Shown here: positions 58,201 through 64,000 of the stretch, in pieces
How the letters are laid out: every line of letters starts with the position of its first letter
How positions within the stretch are numbered: the first letter of the stretch is position 1
Assembly: GCF_003148495.1 (NCBI RefSeq)
Contig: NZ_QGGH01000006.1
Span: forward strand, 296,115-360,114
DNA from: Mesorhizobium loti
Lineage (GTDB): Bacteria; Pseudomonadota; Alphaproteobacteria; Rhizobiales; Rhizobiaceae
Length of the DNA stretch: 64,000 nt
Reading direction: 5' to 3'
Notes under the pieces: generated by a model
What the model was told of the DNA's origin: nothing
What the model saw: only the letters and a program-made list of their open reading frames with translations
Databases searched by the model: none
Position numbers and translations under genes: made by a program

Positions 58201-60759
58201 CTGAAAGTCTCGCCGCACTTTGCCGGCGAACTTCTCATCAACATCGGTTCCGACAAGCTGTTGAAGACCGTCACGGCGTCGGTGCCGGCCGGCGGCAGCA
58301 CCGTCGACATTCCGGTCGGCGACGACTGGGGCGCCGGCGCCTATGTCACCGCAACCCTGTTCCGGCCCGGCGATGCGCAGGAGACGCGCATGCCGGCGCG
58401 CGCCATCGGTGTGAAATGGCTGAAGGTCGATCCGGGCTCCAAGAAGCTCGCCATCACCTTGACGCCGCCCGACAAGACCATGCCGCGCCAGCAGCTGTCG
58501 ATCCCGGTTTCCGTGGCCGGCGTGCAGCCGGGCAGCAATGCCTATGTCATGGTTGCCGCCGTCGATGTCGGCATTCTCAACCTGACCAACTACAAGGCAC
58601 CGGATCCGGAGGACTGGTTCTTCGGCCAGCGCATGCTGGGCATGGAAATCCGAGACATCTACGGTCGCCTGATCGACGGCTCGCTGGGCAACACCGGCAA
58701 GCTCAGAACCGGCGGCGACGGCGCCAACATGCAGGCGCAAGGCAGCCCGCCGACCGAAAAGCTGGTCGCGTTCTTCTCCGGTCCCGTCGAGCTCGATGCC
58801 GACGGCAAGGCGCGGATCGACTTCGACATTCCGCAGTTCAACGGCACCGTGCGCGTCATGGCCGTCGCCTGGACCAAGGAAGCGGTCGGCCATGCCCAGT
58901 CCGACGTGATCGTGCGCGATCCCGTCGTGATCACCGCCGGCCTGCCGCGTTTCATGGCGCCTGGCGACGCCGCCGTCATGCGCCTCGATGTCGCCGACAC
59001 CGACGGTCCTGCCGGCGACTACGCCTTCTCGATCGAAACGACGGGCGACCTGTCGACGGGCGACAAGCCCCTGCCCCAGAAACTCACGCTCGCCCAGGGC
59101 AAGCGCCAGACGCTGACCGTGCCGCTGATCGCGCAGACGGCCGGCAATGCCTCGCTTACCATCAAGCTCGCCCATGCCGACGGCACCAAGGTCGAGCAGA
59201 CGCTCTACGTGCCGGTGCGCCCGGCGCAATTGCCGGTCACCACCCGCCTGGTGGTCGACCTCAAGGGCAATGGCGGCGCGCTGCGCGTCGACAAGGAACT
59301 GCTGGCGGCAAGCCTGCTCGACGGCGCCTCCGTCAGCGTCGGCGTTTCGCAGGCCGCCGCCTTCGACGTGCCGTCGCTGCTGATGACGCTCGACCGCTAC
59401 CCCTATGGTTGCGCCGAGCAGACCACCAGCCGCGCCATGCCGCTTCTCTACGTCAATGAATTAGCATCCGGCATCGGCATGGCCAGCGACCCCGACATCC
59501 ATGGCCGCATCCAGGATGCCATCTACAAGGTTCTGAGCTACCAGGCCTCGGCCGGCAGCTTCGGCCTGTGGGGCCCGGGCTCCGGCGATCTGTGGCTCGA
59601 TGCCTATGTCACCGACTTCCTGACCAGGGCGCGCGAGCAGAAATACGACGTGCCGAGCCTGGCCATGAACCAGGCGCTGAGCAATCTGCAGAACTCGCTC
59701 GGCTACGACCAGAGCGTCCAGGACCGTGGCAGCGAGATCGCCTACGCCCTCTACGTTCTGGCCCGCAACAAGAAGGCCTCGATCGGCGATCTGCGCTACT
59801 ACGCGGATACCCAGCTCGAAGCTTTCTCGAGCCCGATGGCCGTTGCCCAGCTGGCGGCGAGCCTGGCGCTCTACGGCGATACGCCGCGTGCGGAATCGAC
59901 GTTCAAGACTGCCCTGCAGCTGGCCAAGTCGACCACCGACTACGACTACTACCGCTCCGACTACGGTTCGCGGCTGCGTGACGGCGCGGCGATGCTGGCG
60001 CTGGCGGCGGAATCCAAGCCGGTGCCGACGATCGTGCCAGAGCTGGTCAAGCTGGTGACCAGGGAACGCGCCGAAGCCCGCTGGACCAGCACCCAGGACG
60101 AGTCCTGGATGCTGCTGGCGGCCCGCGCGCTGAAGGAAGGCAATGATACGATCACGCTGACCGTCAACAGCGCGCCGCATTCCGGTGGCTATTCCAACCA
60201 GGTCGAAGGTTCTGACCTGGTTGACAGCCCGCTGACCATCGCCAACACCGGCAAGACCCCGCTGCAGGCCGTCGTCACCACGGTGGCGTCGCCGACCCAG
60301 CCCCTGCCGGCCGGCGGCGACGGCTTCACCATCAGCCGCACCTACTACAAGCTTGATGGCACCGAAGCCAATGTCACCGAGGCGACGCAGAACGAACGCT
60401 ATGTCGTCGTGCTCAAGGTCAACGAGCAGAACACATGGCCATCGCGCCTGCTGGTCACCGACCTGTTGCCGGCCGGCTTCGAGATCGACAATCCTGGCCT
60501 GGTCTCCAGCGCCCAGTTGACGAACTTCTCGTGGCTGGCGCAGACCGATGCGGCCCATCTCGAATTCCGCGACGACCGTTTCGTCGCGGCGTTCAACCCG
60601 GCCGACGGCGACCACGACCACAATTTGACCCTCGCCTATGTCGTGCGCGCGGTGACACCTGGCACCTACGCCCATCCGGCGGCAACGGTGGAGGACATGT
60701 ACCGGCCGCAATACTCGGCCCGCACCGCCACCGGCATGATGGAGATCAAGGCGCCGTAA
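55261..60759 (+). CDS. Alpha-2-macroglobulin family protein with N-terminal PAN-like domain
   Basis: 1832 residues. Signal peptide to about residue 31, ending in AQAAEA. A Cys-rich PAN/apple-like domain is at about 36-100, with QCKTTCLGDPACRAFTYNN. Macroglobulin repeats, including an MG2-type region near 600-700 and an A2M domain near 1130-1230, come next. A thioester domain has YGCAEQTTSRAM with Cys1384 and Gln1387. A receptor-binding-like C terminus ends the protein. Such proteins trap proteases by a thioester that is released on cleavage. No lipobox is seen, so it may be soluble in the periplasm. pbpC follows, as in many genomes. A stem GGCGCC-GTAA-GGCGCC (60750-60765) covers the stop codon. 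Confidence 0.92.
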   Translation: MAMRAARGLSILILLFFAWANVLAWGGVAQAAEARRIATTDNSDYFGFDLRSDQNVTLDQCKTTCLGDPACRAFTYNNKAKWCFLKSDYNQLKPFNGAVAGKVVNLDGDPDIGAPPELAFFPNWMADQAQQYRNKLLGPAYDKPTEGMAALMNAAEQAVLTGDHRSAMLKYEAAVSVLPDDGQLWLNLARETLAVQPAANTSDASTLPANGTSAAFNAYKLLRTTKTRADVLALLGNGLDKRDLYRPALQAYEASLALNPSPAVQADYADLKARKGFRVIDHTVDADTSAPRICAQFSEDLVKTGVDYAQFVTVDNAPPKGVEAKDKQICVEGLEHGQHYDVTFRAGLPAAIGEVTAAPVVLSIYVQDRAPSARFTGDSFVLPAGARRGIPVVTVNMNAAEMKLYRIGDRSLAQLLSGYQFLHQLDSYDISNISEQMGAPVWQGQLDIANDLNKEVTTSFPVDEAVPQRKPGVYVLTAQAVNDKSDDYNSMATQWFVVSDIGLSTYTGQDGLNVFARSLGSAKPIAGAELTLVARNNEVLGTATSDADGHAVFNPGLTRGDGGMVPAVLMAKQGDNDFVFLDMGRAGFDLSDRGVTGRAAPGALDVYAWTERGIYRAGEDVHVAALARDGAAKAVENLPLTFIFSRPDGVEDRRIVSDGASAGGHAVDLPLAPNAMRGTWSVSIYTDPKQPAVASQMFLVEDFVPDRIEFDMKADKQEIAQGETADINIDGRFLYGAPAAGLALEGELTLSTSRDWDRFQGFSFGLADEQSAEPTVTPLADLPVVGDDGKVTFPVSVDQLPSTTKLVDAKVTVRMRETGGRAIERSLNIGIRPQGHMIGIRPDFADNEVPQGGTAKFSLIAVDPDGKREALKGAQWTLVKVERNYQWYRSNNSWNYEPVTFTKSIANGQVDLNAEGDATVSVPVDWGQYRLEVETSDPEGPATSYEFDAGWYVSSTTTETPDGLEIALDKDTYAAGEVAKLKVSPHFAGELLINIGSDKLLKTVTASVPAGGSTVDIPVGDDWGAGAYVTATLFRPGDAQETRMPARAIGVKWLKVDPGSKKLAITLTPPDKTMPRQQLSIPVSVAGVQPGSNAYVMVAAVDVGILNLTNYKAPDPEDWFFGQRMLGMEIRDIYGRLIDGSLGNTGKLRTGGDGANMQAQGSPPTEKLVAFFSGPVELDADGKARIDFDIPQFNGTVRVMAVAWTKEAVGHAQSDVIVRDPVVITAGLPRFMAPGDAAVMRLDVADTDGPAGDYAFSIETTGDLSTGDKPLPQKLTLAQGKRQTLTVPLIAQTAGNASLTIKLAHADGTKVEQTLYVPVRPAQLPVTTRLVVDLKGNGGALRVDKELLAASLLDGASVSVGVSQAAAFDVPSLLMTLDRYPYGCAEQTTSRAMPLLYVNELASGIGMASDPDIHGRIQDAIYKVLSYQASAGSFGLWGPGSGDLWLDAYVTDFLTRAREQKYDVPSLAMNQALSNLQNSLGYDQSVQDRGSEIAYALYVLARNKKASIGDLRYYADTQLEAFSSPMAVAQLAASLALYGDTPRAESTFKTALQLAKSTTDYDYYRSDYGSRLRDGAAMLALAAESKPVPTIVPELVKLVTRERAEARWTSTQDESWMLLAARALKEGNDTITLTVNSAPHSGGYSNQVEGSDLVDSPLTIANTGKTPLQAVVTTVASPTQPLPAGGDGFTISRTYYKLDGTEANVTEATQNERYVVVLKVNEQNTWPSRLLVTDLLPAGFEIDNPGLVSSAQLTNFSWLAQTDAAHLEFRDDRFVAAFNPADGDHDHNLTLAYVVRAVTPGTYAHPAATVEDMYRPQYSARTATGMMEIKAP

Positions 60760-60807
60760 GGCGCCGGTGGTAACGATCATGCAAATGGCGATTGCGCTAG
60801 CGACAGC

Positions 60808-60866
60808 TCCCCTCTCCCCGTCACTACACGGGGGGAAGGTGCCGGCAGGCGGATGAGGGGCAGCAC
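60808..60866. repeat. REP-like element before pbpC
   Basis: cccctctccccgt and acggggggaaggt flank a CCCCGT-cactac-ACGGGG stem (60816-60833), followed by a ccggcaggcggatgagggg tract. The order (palindrome, then a purine-rich gatgagggg end) copies that of the arms at 10900-10957. The gaggggc end provides the ribosome site for pbpC. Confidence 0.6.
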
Positions 60867-60867
60867 C

Positions 60868-62958
60868 ATGCTCTCCAAAAAAATCCTGCGCCGGGCAGCC
60901 ATTACGGGCGTCTCCCTCGCTGGCGTTGCGGTGATCACCGCAGCCAGTCTCTGGGAACTCGACCGCGCCTTCCCGCCCCCGCTTCCGGCCGAACTCACGG
61001 TCTCGACCGAAGTCCAGGATCGCGATGGCCAGCTGTTGCGCGCCTTCGCCACGCCGGACGGCTACTGGCGGCTGGAGACCCGTCTCGACCAGGTCGACAA
61101 GCAATTCGTCGACATACTGGTCACCTATGAGGACAAGCGTTTCTGGGACCATGAGGGTGTCGACGTGCTGGCGCTGGCGCGGGCCGCCGGCCAGTTCGCC
61201 ACCAGCGGCCACATCGTCTCCGGTGGCTCGACCCTGTCCATGCAGCTCGCCCGGCTGATCGAGCCGCGCGAAAGCCGCAGCCTCGGGTCCAAGATCAAGC
61301 AGATGCTGCGCGCCATCCAGATCGAGCGGCGATTGTCGAAACGCGAGATCCTCGAACGCTACCTGACGCTGGCGCCTTATGGCGGCAATCTGGAAGGCGT
61401 GCGCGCCGCCTCGCTCGCCTATTTCGGCAAGGAGCCGAAGCGGCTCACCGTCTCCGAATCCGCCCTTCTCGTCGCCTTGCCGCAACTGCCGGAAAAGCGC
61501 CGACCCGACCGCAATTTGAAGATCGCCCACGCCGCCCGCGACCGGGTGCTGACCCGCATGGTGTCTTCCGGCCTGCTCGGCGAGCGCGAGGCCGCGCGTG
61601 CCGCCCTCGACGATGTGGCGGGCCTGCGCCGCACGCTGCCGGCGCTCGCCGCACACGCCGCCTATGCGATGCTGCCCAAGGCCGTTCCCGGCCAGCCCGT
61701 ACAACTGACGATCCGCAAGAGCGTCCAGGAAGGGCTGGAGCAGGTGGCGAGGGACGCCGCCACAAAGCTTGGGCCTCGCCTGTCGGTCGCCATGGTGCTG
61801 GCCGACTCCCGCACCGGCGACATCCTCGGTGAAGTCGGCTCGGCCAATTTCTTCGACGCCAGCCGCTCCGGCTGGATCGACATGACCAAGATCGTCCGCT
61901 CGCCCGGCTCGACGCTCAAGCCGTTCATCTACGGTCTTGCCTTCGAACAGGGCCTGGTGGCGCAGGAGACGCTGATCGACGACAGCCCCGTCGATTTCTC
62001 AGGCTATCGGCCGAAGAATTTCGACATGGGCTATCAGGGCGATGTCAGCATCCGGCAAGCGCTGCAACTGTCGCTCAACGTGCCGGCAATCCGCGTGCTC
62101 GATGCAGTCGGACCAACGCGGCTGATGGCGCGCTTCCGCCAGGCCGGGGTAAACCCCATACTGCCGGTCAACAAGGCGCCGGGCCTGGCCATCGGCCTTG
62201 GCGGCGTAGGCGTCACGCTGCGCGACCTCGTCCAGCTCTACACAGGGCTCGCCAATGGCGGCAAGACGCACACGCTGCATGACGGCACCGAGCCGGCCAA
62301 TGTCGAGCGCACCAGCGCCACCATCCTTGACGGTCAGGCCAACTGGCAGATCATCGACATATTGTCGGGCGTCAAGCCGCCCGAGGGTGCCTTGCAGCGC
62401 GGCATTGCCTACAAGACCGGCACCTCCTACGGCTACCGCGACGCGTGGTCGGTCGGCTTCGATGGCCGCTATGTGCTGGGTGTCTGGGTCGGCCGCCCCG
62501 ACGCTGGTGCGGTGCCGGGCCTGTCCGGCTATGTCTCGGCCGCCCCCATCCTCTTCGAGGGTTTTGTCCGCTCGGGCTTGGCCACCGTTCCATTGCCGGG
62601 CAAGCCGCCCGGCGTGTTCAGCCCGAGGCGTGAGGACCTGCCGGTGACGCTCGCCCGCTTCGGGGCCGGGTCGGACGGACTGGTGCAGGCGACAGTAACC
62701 GAACCCGCACCGACCATCATCTTCCCGCCCGACGGCGCCCGCGTCGATCTCGGCACCAACTCGGCCGACGCCTCGCCGCTGGTGCTGAAGCTGCAAGGCG
62801 GCCGTGCGCCGTTCCGCTGGCTGGCCAATGGCAAGCCACTCACCGGCATCGACCGTCGCCGCACCGCGACCTGGCAACCTGACGGCGCCGGCTATTCGAC
62901 GCTGACGGTCATCGACGCCGCGGGACGTGCGGCCAGCGTCAAGGTGTTCGTCGAGTGA
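60868..62958 (+). CDS. pbpC: Penicillin-binding protein 1C
   Basis: 696 residues from the ATG at 60868, seven bases after GAGGGG; another ATG lies at 60853. One membrane helix near 12-30. GT51 transglycosylase domain with YEDKRFWDHEGVD, catalytic Glu88, and GGSTLSMQLARL. Transpeptidase domain with SPGSTLK (Ser348), SLN near 405 and KTGTS (Lys516). The C-terminal BiPBP_C beta domain is at about 615-696. It polymerises and perhaps crosslinks peptidoglycan; PBP1C genes are known to sit beside bacterial alpha-2-macroglobulins, which may protect cells while the wall is repaired. Confidence 0.93.
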   Translation: MLSKKILRRAAITGVSLAGVAVITAASLWELDRAFPPPLPAELTVSTEVQDRDGQLLRAFATPDGYWRLETRLDQVDKQFVDILVTYEDKRFWDHEGVDVLALARAAGQFATSGHIVSGGSTLSMQLARLIEPRESRSLGSKIKQMLRAIQIERRLSKREILERYLTLAPYGGNLEGVRAASLAYFGKEPKRLTVSESALLVALPQLPEKRRPDRNLKIAHAARDRVLTRMVSSGLLGEREAARAALDDVAGLRRTLPALAAHAAYAMLPKAVPGQPVQLTIRKSVQEGLEQVARDAATKLGPRLSVAMVLADSRTGDILGEVGSANFFDASRSGWIDMTKIVRSPGSTLKPFIYGLAFEQGLVAQETLIDDSPVDFSGYRPKNFDMGYQGDVSIRQALQLSLNVPAIRVLDAVGPTRLMARFRQAGVNPILPVNKAPGLAIGLGGVGVTLRDLVQLYTGLANGGKTHTLHDGTEPANVERTSATILDGQANWQIIDILSGVKPPEGALQRGIAYKTGTSYGYRDAWSVGFDGRYVLGVWVGRPDAGAVPGLSGYVSAAPILFEGFVRSGLATVPLPGKPPGVFSPRREDLPVTLARFGAGSDGLVQATVTEPAPTIIFPPDGARVDLGTNSADASPLVLKLQGGRAPFRWLANGKPLTGIDRRRTATWQPDGAGYSTLTVIDAAGRAASVKVFVE

Positions 62959-62976
62959 AAGTGTCCGTTGAATAGA

Positions 62977-63699
62977 ATGCGCCAGGTGATTCAGCGCATT
63001 GGCTTTTGCGCGCTGATGCTTGCAGCTTCCGTTCCGCCGGCCCATGCCGACGCCCTGCCCGCCGGCTTTGTCCGGCTCGCCGATGTCGACCCCTCGATCC
63101 GCCAGGACATCCGCTACGCCGGATCGGACAATTTTCTGCATCGCAGGGTGAATGGCTATGACGCGCCGGCCTGCATCCTCACCGAGCAGGCGGCAAAGGC
63201 ACTGTCCGCCGTCCGGAAGACGCTCGCCGCCAGAAACCTGACGCTGGTCGTATTCGATTGCTACCGCCCTGCCCGCGCCGTCACCGACATGGGCGAGTGG
63301 ACGAAACAGGGTGGACCGCCCGATCCGCAATGGTATCCGAAGGTCGAGCGCAGTGACCTGATCGCCAAGGGCTATGTCGGAGAACTATCGACCCATTCAC
63401 GTGGCTCGACCGTCGACGTCGCCATCGCCCGAACGGACCGCAGGTCCAGTCCGAACCCAGCCTGCGGTGCAGTCGATGCCGACACGCTCGATTTCGGCAC
63501 CGGCTTCGACTGCTTTGACCCGATGAGCGAAACCGCCCACCGCGGCCTCGCCAGTGAGGTGGCGGCCAACCGCAAGATACTTGTCGATGCCATGCGCGCC
63601 GGTGACTTCAAGAACTATGCGCGGGAATGGTGGCACTTCACGCTGACAAAGGAACCGTTCGCCAAGGAGCGTTTCTACTTTCCCATCACCGCCGATTGA
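62977..63699 (+). CDS. D-alanyl-D-alanine dipeptidase, VanX/DdpX-like (M15D)
   Basis: 240 residues from the ATG at 62977; an in-frame TTG at 62968 is possible, and neither has a clear ribosome site. Signal peptide ending at PPAHADA. The M15D zinc site is present as STHSRGSTVDVAI (His and Asp ligands) and EWWHFT (catalytic Glu and third ligand His). Also RPARAV, a substrate-binding Arg. It hydrolyses D-Ala-D-Ala, likely in the periplasm, feeding recovery of wall material. Nineteen bases after pbpC, so probably one operon. Confidence 0.9.
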   Translation: MRQVIQRIGFCALMLAASVPPAHADALPAGFVRLADVDPSIRQDIRYAGSDNFLHRRVNGYDAPACILTEQAAKALSAVRKTLAARNLTLVVFDCYRPARAVTDMGEWTKQGGPPDPQWYPKVERSDLIAKGYVGELSTHSRGSTVDVAIARTDRRSSPNPACGAVDADTLDFGTGFDCFDPMSETAHRGLASEVAANRKILVDAMRAGDFKNYAREWWHFTLTKEPFAKERFYFPITAD

Positions 63700-63920
63700 G
63701 GCGCCGGACTAAATTCTACACGGCCTTGCCGCGGCACCACCCATTTCTAAATAGGCTGAGTGGCCGGCATGGATTCTTCCCGGGGACGCAGGAGGAAAAT
63801 ATTTCTCCATACGATGAAATATCGTCGAACATTTTCTCAAGAGGGGCAAAAAAGGCAACATTGAATGCATCTAATTTCTATCAATTCGGTAGATTTGGCG
63901 CGGGTTCAACGGAGGCAGAA

Positions 63921-64000
63921 ATGACCAAACCTCATTTCAGGAAACTGCTCGGCGCACTGGTCGCCACATCTGTTCTATCAGGCACGCTCGGTTTCGCGTT
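63921..64000 (+). CDS. Exported protein, N terminus only (runs off the window)
   Basis: ATG 63921 with GGAGG five bases upstream. The 26 visible codons read MTKPHFRKLLGALVATSVLS and on to GTLGFA, a typical signal peptide with a basic start and hydrophobic core. The mature protein is outside the window, so its family cannot be told. The 221 bases before it hold no gene and probably its promoter. Confidence 0.7.
   Translation, partial: MTKPHFRKLLGALVATSVLSGTLGFA

Noticed and set aside
56041..59229. Open frame of about 1060 codons on the minus strand inside the alpha-2-macroglobulin gene
   Set aside because: Codon-bias shadow in high-GC DNA: His/Arg/Asp-rich low-complexity composition, no domain, no ribosome site, fully within a clear gene.
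59461..61704. Minus-strand frame spanning the end of the macroglobulin gene and the start of pbpC
   Set aside because: Crosses an intergenic repeat and two real genes; no recognisable domain.

Overview
The window looks like chromosomal DNA of an alphaproteobacterium of the order Rhizobiales, most likely Mesorhizobium or a close relative. This is an inference from high GC, dense short-gap gene packing, GC-rich REP-like palindromes and gene content; no rRNA or other phylogenetic marker is present. I see no tRNA, rRNA, CRISPR array, prophage or classical insertion sequence. No gene-free stretch exceeds about 275 bases.

Layout. 0.2-5.2 kb: a secreted RNase T2, an alpha/beta hydrolase, and a translationally coupled CoA-transferase/ThDP-enzyme pair. 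5.3-7.8 kb: a CHRD-domain secreted protein and a PLP-dependent sulfur amino acid enzyme divergent from an Lrp-type regulator that carries a one-base frameshift. 7.8-18.5 kb: a pyrimidine uptake and reductive-catabolism region. It holds an NMT1/ThiY-type ABC importer, dihydropyrimidinase, an N-carbamoyl-beta-alanine-type amidohydrolase, an omega-aminotransferase and a RutR-like TetR regulator. The importer operon is interrupted by a DUF559 (Vsr-like) nuclease gene bracketed by a perfect 58-bp inverted repeat. The catabolic operon ends with two small secreted paralogs. The first enzyme of the pathway, dihydropyrimidine dehydrogenase (PreT/PreA), lies at 29-32.5 kb with a methyltransferase between its two subunits. 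RutR-like operators occur in front of both catabolic operons and, more weakly, the importer.

18.5-21.3 kb: an XRE/MmyB regulator divergent from two SDR genes, plus a small unknown gene. 21.3-27.3 kb: a four-gene minus-strand block for storage and compatible carbohydrate (GT4, glycogen-debranching-type glucosidase, OtsA with an N-terminal membrane anchor, OtsB). 27.4-28.9 kb: an Rrf2 / AhpD-like / DoxX redox module. 32.6-35.5 kb: ChaC-type gamma-glutamylcyclotransferase, a two-domain VOC protein, a secreted unknown and a second DoxX. 35.5-39.6 kb: a methylamine/betaine pair (sarcosine/dimethylglycine dehydrogenase-like flavoprotein and a non-pyrrolysine MttB homologue). 39.8-46.7 kb: a lytic transglycosylase-like lipoprotein and a peptide-type ABC importer with a Tat-exported binding protein and a fused double ATPase. 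47-55 kb: TamB, with a large internal duplication, and TamA. 55-63.7 kb: an alpha-2-macroglobulin with a PAN-like domain, penicillin-binding protein 1C and a VanX-like D,D-dipeptidase, forming an envelope-defence and peptidoglycan-repair group. The window ends inside the signal peptide of another exported protein.

The most unusual items are the inverted-repeat-bracketed DUF559 gene that fits seamlessly between operon genes, the preT-methyltransferase-preA arrangement under a shared candidate operator, the twin small secreted proteins in the pyrimidine operon, the approximately 620-residue duplication in TamB, and the recurrent placement of stop codons inside GC-rich hairpins.
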